Assembly: GCF_900115195.1 (NCBI RefSeq)
Contig: NZ_FOVO01000030.1
Location: 1 to 42,707, forward strand
Length of the DNA stretch: 42,707 nucleotides
Origin: Xenorhabdus japonica
GTDB lineage: Bacteria; Pseudomonadota; Gammaproteobacteria; Enterobacterales; Enterobacteriaceae
Direction of reading: 5' to 3'
In this document: piece by piece, positions 34,418-42,707 of the stretch
How the letters are laid out: each line of letters opens with the position of its first letter
How positions within the stretch are numbered: the stretch's first letter is position 1
Position numbers and translations under genes: made by a program
Notes under the pieces: generated by a model
Databases searched by the model: none
The model's input: only the letters and a program-made list of their open reading frames with translations
What the model was told of the DNA's origin: nothing

Positions 34418-35716
34418 ATGAGCCAAACTATTACACAAAAAATTCTTGCACGGGCAAGTGGGCGTGAACAAGTCACTCCGGGTGAAGTGGTTTGGGCGAA
34501 AGTGGATATTCTGATGTCTCACGATCCCTGCACTCCGGGTGTAGCCAGCGTATTTAAAAAGGAATTCGGGCAGGATGCAAAGATATGGGACCCCGAACGT
34601 TTTATTTTAATCCCGGATCATTTTGTCTATTCGGCTGATTCACAAGCTAATCAGAACATTCGGGTGATGCGTGAATTTGCCGCCGAACAGAACATAAAAT
34701 ATTTTTACGATGTAGGGACACCCAATTATAAAGGTGTGTGCCATATAGGACTTGCAGAGGGAGGGCATACCCGCCCCGGCGAGGTATTATTGGGTACTGA
34801 CTCACATACTGTTACTGCGGGTGCTTTTGGTGCATTCGCCATTGGATTAGGTATTACTGATGCAGCCTATGCGTTAGGTACGGGAGAAATTCCTCTTAAG
34901 GTACCAACGACCATTCGGGTAAATTTTACCGGAACTAAACCAGCTCATGTTTTGGCTAAGGACATGATTTTGTCCATGTTGTCAGAGTTAACCGTCGATG
35001 GTGCGACATATCAGGCCATCGAATTTGGTGGGAATGTCATTGATGAGTTATCAGTAGAAGAGCGCATGACGATTTGCAACATGGTTGTTGAGTGTGGGGC
35101 TAAGAACGGTATTATAGTTCCTAATCAGGCGACTTTGGATTATTTAGCAGAACGAAATAATCTCCCTTTCGAGATTGTTTACCCTGACGAGGATGCACAG
35201 TATAGCTGCGTGTTAAACATTGATGTTTCCACAATGGAACCAAAGATTGCTAAACCCCACTCTCCAGATAATGTTGTTTCTATTGAACAAGTTGCTAATG
35301 TTGCCATTTCTCAGGCATATATTGGCTCCTGTACAGGCGGCAAGCTGGAGGATTTTGTTGCGGCAGCCCGTGTTATCAAAGGGCATAAAGTTGCTATTCC
35401 GACTTACGCAGTACCTGCAACAAAAGAAGTTTTTCATAAAACGATTACAACCCAAATTGATGGTATTTCTGTTTACCAAATTTTAAGTGATGCGGGCGTT
35501 AAACTTTCCTCTGAGTCAGGATGTGCGGCCTGTTGTGGTGGCCCGCCGGATACTTTCGGGCGTGTCAATGATCCAATATCCGTGATATCTACAACTAATC
35601 GTAACTTTGTCGGCAGAATGGGGCATAAACGCGCCAATATTTATCTGGCTTCCCCTTACTCTGTTGCAGCTGCCGCTATTACTGGTCAAATAACAAATCC
35701 TGAGGAGTTTTTATGA
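34418..35716 (+). CDS. Isopropylmalate/homoaconitate isomerase-type large subunit (aconitase family)
   Basis: The 432-residue protein carries the [4Fe-4S] ligands Cys305 (YIGSCTGGK) and Cys369/Cys372 (SGCAACCGGP), and substrate-site blocks such as LGTDSHTVTAGAFGAFAIG and YDVGTPNYKGVCHIG. Family members dehydrate and rehydrate 3-isopropylmalate, homocitrate or citramalate-type acids. At about 430 residues with the two-subunit arrangement it is the compact LeuC2/HacA type, not the 466-residue enterobacterial LeuC, so it is likely a second system. It overlaps the small subunit by ATGA. Confidence 0.88.
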   Translation: MSQTITQKILARASGREQVTPGEVVWAKVDILMSHDPCTPGVASVFKKEFGQDAKIWDPERFILIPDHFVYSADSQANQNIRVMREFAAEQNIKYFYDVGTPNYKGVCHIGLAEGGHTRPGEVLLGTDSHTVTAGAFGAFAIGLGITDAAYALGTGEIPLKVPTTIRVNFTGTKPAHVLAKDMILSMLSELTVDGATYQAIEFGGNVIDELSVEERMTICNMVVECGAKNGIIVPNQATLDYLAERNNLPFEIVYPDEDAQYSCVLNIDVSTMEPKIAKPHSPDNVVSIEQVANVAISQAYIGSCTGGKLEDFVAAARVIKGHKVAIPTYAVPATKEVFHKTITTQIDGISVYQILSDAGVKLSSESGCAACCGGPPDTFGRVNDPISVISTTNRNFVGRMGHKRANIYLASPYSVAAAAITGQITNPEEFL

Positions 35717-36264
35717 GTGAGTTAAAGGAAAATATCATTCGGGGTGAGGTGTATGTATTGACCGATAATATTGACACTGATCAGATTCTTTCAGCCGAAT
35801 ACCTCAAGGTCAATCCTTCCACTCCTGAAGGATATGCCCAACTGGCTTCACTGGCGATGTGTGGATTACCGGAAGGCTCATTACCTTTTATTGATGAAAG
35901 TCAGGGAAAAGCGAAATATCCGATTATTGTGGCAGGGCAGAATTTTGGCTGCGGCTCTTCGCGTGAACACGCAGTTGCAGCATTAGGTGCTTCAGGTGTA
36001 AAGGTGGTTCTTGCTCAATCTTATGCCCGTATATTCTTCCGGAATTGTGTATCAACCGGGCAGGTATTGCCTGTTGCAGCCCAAGAACGCTTGTGTGACA
36101 AATTGGTTACAGGGGACAGTATTGAGATTGATATTGAAAACCAGACGGTCATTCTGCTGAAAAGTGGTGAGAAATATCAAATTGATCCAATTGGTGAACT
36201 TGCCAATATTGTATCTGCCGGAGGGTTATTTTCTTACGCTCGTGCGACTGGAAGAATTAAATAA
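35713..36264 (+). CDS. Isopropylmalate/homoaconitate isomerase-type small subunit
   Basis: The 183-residue swivel subunit begins with VYVLTDNIDTDQILSAEYLK and has the conserved GQNFGCGSSREHAVAALGAS and SYARIFFRNC. The specificity loop after AEYL reads YLKV (30-33); archaeal isopropylmalate and homoaconitate types usually read YLRT and YLVY (recalled), so the substrate is open. It is co-translated with the large subunit. A bidirectional terminator follows. Confidence 0.87.
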   Translation: MSELKENIIRGEVYVLTDNIDTDQILSAEYLKVNPSTPEGYAQLASLAMCGLPEGSLPFIDESQGKAKYPIIVAGQNFGCGSSREHAVAALGASGVKVVLAQSYARIFFRNCVSTGQVLPVAAQERLCDKLVTGDSIEIDIENQTVILLKSGEKYQIDPIGELANIVSAGGLFSYARATGRIK

Positions 36265-36268
36265 TGTG

Positions 36269-36308
36269 AAATAAACTGCACCTGAAAATTAAAAGGTGCA
36301 GTTTATTT
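36269..36308. terminator. Bidirectional terminator between leuD-like gene and hemW
   Basis: AAATAAACTGCACCT (36269-36283) pairs perfectly with AGGTGCAGTTTATTT (36294-36308), a 15-bp stem with a 10-base loop. T-rich sequence follows on the plus strand (TTATTAATTTC) and the outer stem gives T runs on the other side. Confidence 0.85.
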
Positions 36309-36323
36309 TATTAATTTCTTTCT

Positions 36324-37454
36324 TCAAAGAAACAGTTCCAGTAAGGAATTCAGGAACAGTTTTCCGTGTTTAGTAATTTGCCAATGTGTTTCGCTTTCAG
36401 CGATATAGCCTTTAGCCAGTGCTTCATCAATTTGTGGACGAATGGCACTTTCCGGTAACCCGGTGAAATCACTAAAATCCTGACGTGGCATTGATTCCAA
36501 CAAGCGAAAACGGTTCATGAAAAATTCAAATGGACGATCTTCATTATCCACTTGATTTTGTTGATCCAAATAACGCTCCTGCATATAACCGCGTGGATGC
36601 TTGGTTTTTACGGTACGAAGGATACGGCCGTCTTCAAACGAGATTTTTCCATGTGCGCCGCAACCAATTCCCAAATAATCACCGAACCGCCAGTAATTGA
36701 GATTATGCTGACATTGATAACCCGGTTTGGCATATGCCGATGTTTCATATTGTTGATAACCTGCCTCCGTCAGCAATTGATGGCCTTGGGAAAAAATATC
36801 CCACAATGCGTCATCATCCGGTAAAACCGGAGGGCGAGAGCCGAAACTGGTATTAGGTTCAATCGTCAGTTGATACCAAGACAAGTGTGGCGGAGATAAT
36901 TCAATGGCCTGACGCAAATCATTCAATGCTTCATTGAGTGTCTGGTTGGGCAAACCATGCATCAAATCCAGATTGAAGCTGCGTAGCCCAAGTCTATCAG
37001 CTAATTTTGCTGCTTGTTTGGCCTCTTCTGGGCCGTGGATACGCCCCAAACGGATAAGTTTATCTGAACCGAAACTTTGTACGCCAATGGAAATTCGATT
37101 GATGCCCGCTTGTTGATAGGCGCTAAAACGATCGGCTTCAACGGTTCCCGGATTGGCTTCCATTGTAATCTCTGCTTGCGGAGAGAGTGGCAGTGAATCT
37201 CTGACACCATCAAGCAGTCGCTGCATACCTTCAGCACTTAACAGGCTTGGGGTTCCTCCACCAATAAAAATCGCTGATACCTCACGATCACCAACCATTG
37301 GCAGATCAGCATGCAAATCAGCCAATAGATGATCAACATACTCTTGGTGCGGCACGTCTCCTTTTAAGGCATGTGAATTGAAATCACAATAAGGGCACTT
37401 TTGCACGCACCACGGAATATGAATATAAAGACTCAGAGGTGGCAACTTAAGCAT
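36324..37454 (-). CDS. hemW: Radical SAM heme chaperone HemW
   Basis: HemW delivers heme to respiratory enzymes; it was formerly called coproporphyrinogen III oxidase-like. The 376-residue protein has the radical SAM cluster motif C-x3-C-x2-C in [13 protein letters not shown], then [15 protein letters not shown] and the extra ISIGVQSFG. Its start overlaps rdgB by eight bases, as in E. coli. Confidence 0.96.
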   Translation of the reverse strand: MLKLPPLSLYIHIPWCVQKCPYCDFNSHALKGDVPHQEYVDHLLADLHADLPMVGDREVSAIFIGGGTPSLLSAEGMQRLLDGVRDSLPLSPQAEITMEANPGTVEADRFSAYQQAGINRISIGVQSFGSDKLIRLGRIHGPEEAKQAAKLADRLGLRSFNLDLMHGLPNQTLNEALNDLRQAIELSPPHLSWYQLTIEPNTSFGSRPPVLPDDDALWDIFSQGHQLLTEAGYQQYETSAYAKPGYQCQHNLNYWRFGDYLGIGCGAHGKISFEDGRILRTVKTKHPRGYMQERYLDQQNQVDNEDRPFEFFMNRFRLLESMPRQDFSDFTGLPESAIRPQIDEALAKGYIAESETHWQITKHGKLFLNSLLELFL

Positions 37455-38046
37455 TATGCATGGCTTCCAACAACATTGCTAATGCTTTCCCACGGTGTGA
37501 AACGGCATGTTTCTGCTCACGAGTTAATTCAGCTGCTGTGCAGTTAAATTCTGGAGCATAAAAAATGGGATCATAACCAAAACCACCTTTTCCGGCAGGT
37601 TCACGGGTAATAAATCCTGACCAGCGACCGTGAAATACCAAAGGAGTAGGATCTTCTGCATGGCGTAAAAAGACCAATACACAGTTGAATTGGGCTTGGC
37701 GCTGTTCATCAGGAATATCGCGCATAGCTTCTAATAATTTTTTCAGATTCTCCTGATCAGAGGCATCACTGCCTGCATAGCGAGCGGAATAAATGCCAGG
37801 TGCGCCGCCCAATGCGTCAACAGACAATCCTGAATCGTCTGCAATCGCAGGCAAACCCGTAACTGTTGCGGCATGGCGGGCTTTGATGATTGCGTTTTCG
37901 ATGAAAGTGAGACCCGTTTCATTGGCTGAATCAACACCTAATTCGATTTGAGCCACGATGTCTAATCCAAAGTCAGCCAATAGATCAGCCAGTTCACGAA
38001 CTTTGCCTGCATTTCCCGTGGCGAGAACAACTTTTTGCATTGCCAT
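37447..38046 (-). CDS. rdgB: XTP/dITP diphosphatase
   Basis: RdgB removes dITP, XTP and related non-canonical purine nucleotides. The 199-residue protein has [20 protein letters not shown] at the start, the metal site [20 protein letters not shown], and [15 protein letters not shown]. It lies between yggT and hemW. Confidence 0.97.
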   Translation of the reverse strand: MAMQKVVLATGNAGKVRELADLLADFGLDIVAQIELGVDSANETGLTFIENAIIKARHAATVTGLPAIADDSGLSVDALGGAPGIYSARYAGSDASDQENLKKLLEAMRDIPDEQRQAQFNCVLVFLRHAEDPTPLVFHGRWSGFITREPAGKGGFGYDPIFYAPEFNCTAAELTREQKHAVSHRGKALAMLLEAMHNA

Positions 38047-38113
38047 TTATTTAATTTAACCTATGTATCCAATGGATATATGTACCTAACTGAATCTTTG
38101 TACTTAATTGAAA

Positions 38114-38677
38114 TTAATTTACGATCATTGAAGCTAACCATCCCATCACATCGTAACGCAGGGCATTCAGTGCGTAGAGAATAAGCATGACAATCATGGC
38201 AGAGAAATCAAGGCCACCCATAGAAGGGATGATGCGGCGGATGGGTGCCATTAGTGGTTCGGTCAATTGAATCAGAACATAGTCAACAGGATTGCGTCCT
38301 TGACTAATCCAGCTCAATAACGCACGGGCGATGACTAACCAGAATACAAGCTTTCCGGCAGCAGCCAGTAATTCAATCACCCCAAACAAGAATATAACAC
38401 CAGAAGGTATTAGAAATTGTCCTGCGGTAAGCCATATAGGCAACAAGATCTTGAGAAGAATAAGCGGGTAGGTGAGAACCACAGACGCTGTATCAATGGG
38501 GCCAATGGCAGGAATTACTCTGCGTAATGGACGCACCACAGGTTGAGTGATTTTAACGATAAATTGTGCAAATGGATTATAGAAATCACAACGTGCCCAC
38601 TGCATCCAGACGCGCAGCAATAAAACGGCAATATATAAATCTAGAATTGTAGAAAAGATGAAGTTTAAAGATTGCAT
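38114..38677 (-). CDS. yggT: YggT-family integral membrane protein
   Basis: The 187-residue protein contains two repeats of the YggT domain (FNPFAQFIVKITQPVVRPLR, and VDYVLIQLTEPLMAPIRRII), each with membrane helices. Four to five membrane segments are visible. The family is found next to proC and yggS and has been implicated in osmotic or cell-division-related roles, but function is not settled. Confidence 0.93.
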   Translation of the reverse strand: MQSLNFIFSTILDLYIAVLLLRVWMQWARCDFYNPFAQFIVKITQPVVRPLRRVIPAIGPIDTASVVLTYPLILLKILLPIWLTAGQFLIPSGVIFLFGVIELLAAAGKLVFWLVIARALLSWISQGRNPVDYVLIQLTEPLMAPIRRIIPSMGGLDFSAMIVMLILYALNALRYDVMGWLASMIVN

Positions 38678-38704
38678 GTAGCAGCCCTGATTGAATTAAA
38701 CCAA

Positions 38705-39526
38705 TTAAAATAATTTTTCCATTTCCTGCGCTCGGCAGATAGCGGTTTGCATAGCATTGGACACAATTTCAGGCAGCTTGCCTTCATAAAAAATGCGTAG
38801 TGCTTCAGCCGTTGTACCGCCTTTAGATGTTACCTGCTCACGCAGGATAGCAAAAGGAAGATCTTTTTGCGTTTCAGCAAGTCTAGTTGAACCGATAGCT
38901 GCTTGCAGGACAAGTTCTCTGGCTGTTTCTCTGTCGAACCCCAGACGTTCCGCCTCTTGCTGCATCGATTCCATGAACAGGAAGAAATAAGCAGGGGCAC
39001 TGCCTGCGACGGCGATAATATCGTTAATGCCGTTTTCCTTATTTACCCAGCAAACTTTCCCGACACTGCTCATTAGTGAAGCAGCAAATTCGCGATCAGA
39101 TTGCTCAATATGTTCTGGTGCAAACAGTCCGCTGATCCCTTGTCCGATAAGAGAAGGGGTATTTGGCATGATGCGGATAATATTGAGATTATCCTGCAAA
39201 AGCGCGTAAAAACGGGAAACAGGAATACCAGCCGCAATGGAAAGAACGAGTTTTTGACTGAAATCGATATGTGAGCGCAGTGACTCACAAACTTCCGCCA
39301 TCATCTGTGGTTTAACAGCCAGAACAATGACATCAGCTTTTTGCGCGTAACGAATATTATCGCTTTGACTGTTAATGCCATATTCTTTTGCCAGCACACC
39401 ACGGCGGGTTGTATTTGGAGAACAGACAGTGATGAGTTCAGCAGGGTAGTCTTTTTTGACTAATCCGGCAATGATGGCGTGAGCCATATTTCCGGCGCCA
39501 ATAAAGGTGATTTTACGATTTTCCAT
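38705..39526 (-). CDS. proC: Pyrroline-5-carboxylate reductase
   Basis: ProC reduces pyrroline-5-carboxylate to proline with NAD(P)H. I chose the ATG at 39526 (MENRKITFIGAGNMAHAIIA) because the nucleotide-binding GxGxM motif starts there, as in the family; the frame also opens at 39541. The C-terminal signature VTSKGGTTAEALRIF is intact. The product is 273 aa. Confidence 0.96.
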   Translation of the reverse strand: MENRKITFIGAGNMAHAIIAGLVKKDYPAELITVCSPNTTRRGVLAKEYGINSQSDNIRYAQKADVIVLAVKPQMMAEVCESLRSHIDFSQKLVLSIAAGIPVSRFYALLQDNLNIIRIMPNTPSLIGQGISGLFAPEHIEQSDREFAASLMSSVGKVCWVNKENGINDIIAVAGSAPAYFFLFMESMQQEAERLGFDRETARELVLQAAIGSTRLAETQKDLPFAILREQVTSKGGTTAEALRIFYEGKLPEIVSNAMQTAICRAQEMEKLF

Positions 39527-39578
39527 TAAACAATCTCGCATAATTAGTTAGTTTTAGATGTCATATCAGTTGGTTACG

Positions 39579-40274
39579 TTAAGAACTGTATTGGCGAGCA
39601 CCGAATATTGCTGTTCCAATCCGAACCAATGTAGAACCACAAGTAATGGCAGCTTGCATATCATCTGTCATGCCCATTGATAGTGTGTCGACTTGGGGGT
39701 ATTGCGTTTTCAGCCCAATAAATGCTTGCTCCATTTGGCGAAAAACGGCTATTTGGTGTTCAGCATTGCTTTCTGGTGCAGGTATTGCCATCAATCCGCG
39801 CAATACCAAATTGGGTAATCTATTAATAGTTGCAGCCAGTTCGGTTAATTCTTCCAACAAAATGCCTGATTTGCTCTCTTCTCCACTGATATTAATTTGG
39901 ATCAGAATATTGAGAGGCGGCATGTTTTCAGGCCGTTGTTCACTTAAACGCTGGGCAATTTTCAATCTATCGACGGTATGACACCAATCAAAATTTTCTG
40001 CAACCAGACGACTCTTATTAGATTGTAATGGACCAATAAAGTGCCACACTAAATCGTCACGGTTGTTAAAGAGTTGAATTTTTCCAACTCCTTCCTGAAC
40101 GTAATTCTCGCCAAATTCCCGCTGACCATTGGCTATAGCTTCTGCGATGGCGTTCGCAGGTTTGGTTTTACTAACTGCAAGCAAGGTAATTTCTTCTGGA
40201 GAACGCCCGCATTTTTGAGCTGCAAGGCTAATACGGTTCCTGACATCGTGAAGATTTTGTTCGATATTGTTCAT
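39579..40274 (-). CDS. yggS: PLP homeostasis protein YggS (YBL036C family)
   Basis: YggS binds pyridoxal phosphate and is thought to control PLP and amino-acid balance. The protein is chosen to start at 40274 (MNNIEQNLHDVRNRISLAAQ), 231 aa, since the frame extends upstream into the yggR leader without homology. Motifs include the PLP-Lys VSKTKPANAI and the terminal SMGMTDDMQAAI region. It is divergent from yggR. Confidence 0.95.
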   Translation of the reverse strand: MNNIEQNLHDVRNRISLAAQKCGRSPEEITLLAVSKTKPANAIAEAIANGQREFGENYVQEGVGKIQLFNNRDDLVWHFIGPLQSNKSRLVAENFDWCHTVDRLKIAQRLSEQRPENMPPLNILIQINISGEESKSGILLEELTELAATINRLPNLVLRGLMAIPAPESNAEHQIAVFRQMEQAFIGLKTQYPQVDTLSMGMTDDMQAAITCGSTLVRIGTAIFGARQYSS

Positions 40275-40296
40275 AATTGACTCAGGAGATAAAAAA

Positions 40297-41298
40297 ATGA
40301 ATATGGAAAAATTAGTGGCCCTTAGTGTAAAGCATAATGCTTCCGATCTGCATCTTTGTGTCGGGCAAGTTCCGGTTTTGCGTATCAATGGTATGTTATA
40401 CCCACAGATACAATTGGAAGAAATTCAATCCGATACCCTTATGGCATGGGGTAAGGAAATCTTATCTGATGCACAGAAACAGCAATTACAGCAGCACGGT
40501 CATGTCGACTTTATTGTGGTAATGCCAGATAAGCAGCGGCTCAGGGCAAATCTGTTCTATCAACAATCTCATTTATCGCTGGTATTGAGATTGATTACAG
40601 ATAAATGCCCGACATTGGAACAACTATATGCGCCTGACATCATCCAGCATCTTATTTTGCAGGAAATGAGCGGATTAATATTAGTGACAGGCGCGACAGG
40701 AAGCGGCAAATCCACTACGCTGTCAGCCGTGATTAATGCTTTAAATAGTCAGGCTTGTAAACATATCATCACGCTGGAAGATCCAATAGAATTTGTTCAC
40801 CAAAGTCGAAATTGTTTGATACAGCAAAGGCAGATTGGTAAGGATGTCGCGGATTATCAAACGGCCTTGAAAGGGGTATTACGGCAAGATCCAGATGTAA
40901 TTCTATTGGGAGAATTACGAGATAAAGAGACGATTCGGCTGGCACTGACAGCGGCTGAAACGGGACACTTGGTTTTATCAACATTGCATACCCGTGGGGC
41001 AATTCAGGCGATAGATCGCTTGGTTGATGTTTTTTTCGCAGAAGAAAAAAGCTGGATTTGTAGCCAATTGGCCGGAAGCCTAAAGGCGGTTATTTCTCAG
41101 CAGCTACTCCCTGCCAAAGACGGTGGCAGAGTAGCTATTCATGAAGTTCTGGTCATCAATCAAGCTGTTAGCCATTTGATAAGAGAAGGTAAAAACCATC
41201 AAATAGCATCATTAATGCAGACTGGTGCTGCTTGCGGTATGCAAACTTACGAACAAAGCCGACAACAGCGCAAGTCGTTGGGATTACTGGCAATATAA
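40297..41298 (+). CDS. yggR: PilT-like twitching/secretion ATPase YggR
   Basis: The 333-residue ATPase starts at ATG 40297 (MNMEKLVALSVKHNASDLHL) after a good AGGAG; the frame also opens at 40267. It has Walker A GATGSGKSTT, Asp box, Walker B DVILLGELRDKET and the His box TGHLVLSTLHT, so the motor is intact. PilT-type proteins power pilus retraction; no other pilus gene is in the window. In E. coli yggR lies in the same place. Confidence 0.92.
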   Translation: MNMEKLVALSVKHNASDLHLCVGQVPVLRINGMLYPQIQLEEIQSDTLMAWGKEILSDAQKQQLQQHGHVDFIVVMPDKQRLRANLFYQQSHLSLVLRLITDKCPTLEQLYAPDIIQHLILQEMSGLILVTGATGSGKSTTLSAVINALNSQACKHIITLEDPIEFVHQSRNCLIQQRQIGKDVADYQTALKGVLRQDPDVILLGELRDKETIRLALTAAETGHLVLSTLHTRGAIQAIDRLVDVFFAEEKSWICSQLAGSLKAVISQQLLPAKDGGRVAIHEVLVINQAVSHLIREGKNHQIASLMQTGAACGMQTYEQSRQQRKSLGLLAI

Positions 41299-41402
41299 AA
41301 AATAAAAAGTAAAGAATCGAGGTTCTGGCAATTGTTTTGAGATAAACGACTTGCGGTAACAGCCATGCCTAATGATGAGTATGGCTATTACAAAAACTAT
41401 TG

Positions 41403-41825
41403 TTAGGGATATTGCTGCTCAAACCAGCTTTCCAGGATAATAACAGCAGAAGCGGAATCAACCTTGCCTTTATCCAGAGCCTTGTAGCCACCATGATCAA
41501 ACAGATGAGAGCGTGCTTCCACGGTGGTCAATCGTTCATCTTGCAGTTCAACTTGTACTCCGAAACGCCCATGTATGCGATTGGCGAATTTACGGGCTTG
41601 TGAAGTGACGAGTTGTTCTGTGCCATCCATATTGAGTGGTAGGCCGACGATAACCAGATCGGGTTGCCACTCTTTGAGTAGTTTCTCAATGAGTTCCCAA
41701 TTGGGAGAGCCTTCATTGGCTTTAAAAGAAGATAATGCTCTGGCTGTACCTGTGATTTCTTGTCCGATGGCAGCCCCAATACTGCGAGTTCCAAAATCAA
41801 AGGCAATAATTGTGCGATTTTTCAT
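41403..41825 (-). CDS. yqgF: Putative pre-16S rRNA nuclease / RuvX-like YqgF
   Basis: The 140-residue RNase H-fold protein has [14 protein letters not shown] at the start, [14 protein letters not shown] and DERLTTVEA, carrying the catalytic acids. YqgF trims the 5' end of 16S rRNA in E. coli and is also called RuvX. It overlaps yqgE by one base (TGATG). Confidence 0.95.
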   Translation of the reverse strand: MKNRTIIAFDFGTRSIGAAIGQEITGTARALSSFKANEGSPNWELIEKLLKEWQPDLVIVGLPLNMDGTEQLVTSQARKFANRIHGRFGVQVELQDERLTTVEARSHLFDHGGYKALDKGKVDSASAVIILESWFEQQYP

Positions 41826-42388
41826 CAGGCGTGTCCTGCTTGTGATGCGAGATTATAAATATTAACTCCCAGTAAAGAAGCAGCCTCACGCCAGCGATCA
41901 GCGATAGGAGTATTGAAAATAATAGAAGGTTCAGCACTGACAGTAAGCCAACTGTTTTCCATAATTTCCTTTTCCAACTGCCCTGTTTCCCAACTTGAGT
42001 ATCCGAGGGTCATTAAAAAATCTTTCGGTTGGCGTGGTGTTCCCAATGCTTCCAGCACATCTTTAGATGTTGTGATCATGGTGTGATCAGAAATTTGGAT
42101 GCTGGAACTGAAACCTGATTGTGGTGTATGCAAAATAAAGCCGTGTTCTTCAGACAGTGGGCCACCGGCTATTACCGGTAGATCGAGATTGATGGTATTG
42201 TCTCTATCTTCCGGGGCGATATCTAATTTTTGCAAGATACTTTGGATAGAAACTTGAGCTATTGGCTTGTTGATAATTAATCCCATTGCCCCATTTTGAT
42301 CATGTTCGCAGATATAAACTACAGAACGATTGAAATAAGGATCAGAGAGCGAAGGCATGGCAATAAGGAAGTGATGCTGTAGGTTCAT
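41825..42388 (-). CDS. yqgE: UPF0301 protein YqgE/AlgH
   Basis: Start chosen at 42388 ([19 protein letters not shown]), giving 187 aa as in E. coli; the frame opens upstream to 42454. Conserved blocks are [35 protein letters not shown] and [13 protein letters not shown]. AlgH in Pseudomonas affects alginate control; the molecular function is unsettled. It is coupled to yqgF. Confidence 0.94.
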   Translation of the reverse strand: MNLQHHFLIAMPSLSDPYFNRSVVYICEHDQNGAMGLIINKPIAQVSIQSILQKLDIAPEDRDNTINLDLPVIAGGPLSEEHGFILHTPQSGFSSSIQISDHTMITTSKDVLEALGTPRQPKDFLMTLGYSSWETGQLEKEIMENSWLTVSAEPSIIFNTPIADRWREAASLLGVNIYNLASQAGHA

Positions 42389-42707
42389 GTGTTTTCTGAT
42401 AATTATTTTGGCAATGTAAGAATGATTTGGCCCACCAGTATGTGGACAGAGCATAGCCCTTTATACAAGGACTACACTTGATTTTCAATGAATTAAATAA
42501 TCATTGAGGTGGTATAATTACCCTATTCCATCCATTAAAGTGGATGGAATGTGGATGCTTCCTCCCAGTGGATTGAATTTTATGGCATCCTGTATATTCT
42601 TCGGTAGTCAGCTAGGGCAAACGGGTCTAATTTATACAGATGAAAATCCCACTGTCAGGATTTTCATCATATAGCCATTATCCCAGCCAGCCTTCTGGCG
42701 CTTAGTC
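42389..42707. other. Right-edge interval with extended -10 and two strong hairpins; no gene recognised
   Basis: TGGTATAAT (42510-42518) is an extended -10 on the plus strand. Seven bases later ATTCCATCCA-TTAAAG-TGGATGGAAT (42525-42550) forms a 10-bp perfect hairpin. A second, GATGAAAATCC-CACTGTCA-GGATTTTCATC (42639-42668), follows 88 bases later. These could frame a small RNA of about 145 bases, or be terminators of a gene beyond the edge. gshB, which usually precedes yqgE, is not seen in this window. Confidence 0.4.

Noticed and set aside
41361-41386. Hairpin AGCCAT/ATGGCT between yggR and yqgF as terminator
   Set aside because: Stem is only 6 bp with a 14-base loop and no T run.
1-42707. 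CRISPR array, rRNA operon or complete insertion sequence
   Set aside because: No regularly spaced repeats, no rRNA sequence and only one IS30 fragment were seen.

Overview
The window looks like chromosome from a Morganellaceae-type enterobacterium, most likely Xenorhabdus or Photorhabdus. This is an inference from gene content (folD-ybcJ // cysS-ppiB-lpxH-purEK and hemW-rdgB-yggT-proC-yggS // yggR plus yqgE-yqgF), AT-rich intergenic DNA and close protein similarity to E. coli housekeeping enzymes. Nothing in the window names the species.

Region 1 (1-22199) is a siphovirus-type, lambda-like prophage integrated at a tRNA-Arg(UCU) gene (argU). Its late genes run leftwards on the minus strand: large terminase, portal, head morphogenesis protein, DUF2213 protease/scaffold, decoration-like protein, major capsid, three small connector or completion proteins, tail terminator, Ig-domain tail tube protein, tail chaperone-like protein, tape measure, and the lambda M, L, K, I and J tail-tip proteins (J runs off the left edge). 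A cargo block sits between the chaperone-like gene and the tape measure gene. It holds a BrnT/BrnA-like toxin-antitoxin pair and a lipoprotein, each with its own promoter or operator signals and terminator. The early side has collapsed. Between large terminase and integrase only about 1.2 kb remains, with four tiny plus-strand ORFs. Small terminase survives as about 11 codons and the integrase has lost its N terminus. No repressor, replication or lysis genes are visible, although some could lie beyond position 1.

Region 2 (22123-28855) is core chromosome: argU, folD and ybcJ (overlapping), a small orphan gene, cysS (opposite strand), ppiB, lpxH, and purEK with a PurR box.

Region 3 (28856-36310) is accessory. 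It contains a divergent riboflavin-synthase-like gene coupled to a methyltransferase gene whose start was destroyed by an IS30-family remnant. It also has an orphan siderophore-binding protein behind a Fur-like palindrome and good promoter, a PEBP-family protein, a YrdC/Sua5-like protein, and a LysR regulator divergent from a leuCD-like isomerase pair.

Region 4 (36311-42707) is core again: hemW-rdgB-yggT-proC-yggS (minus strand), yggR/pilT-like ATPase (plus), and yqgE-yqgF (minus). The right edge has no recognisable gene but carries two strong hairpins and an extended -10 box.
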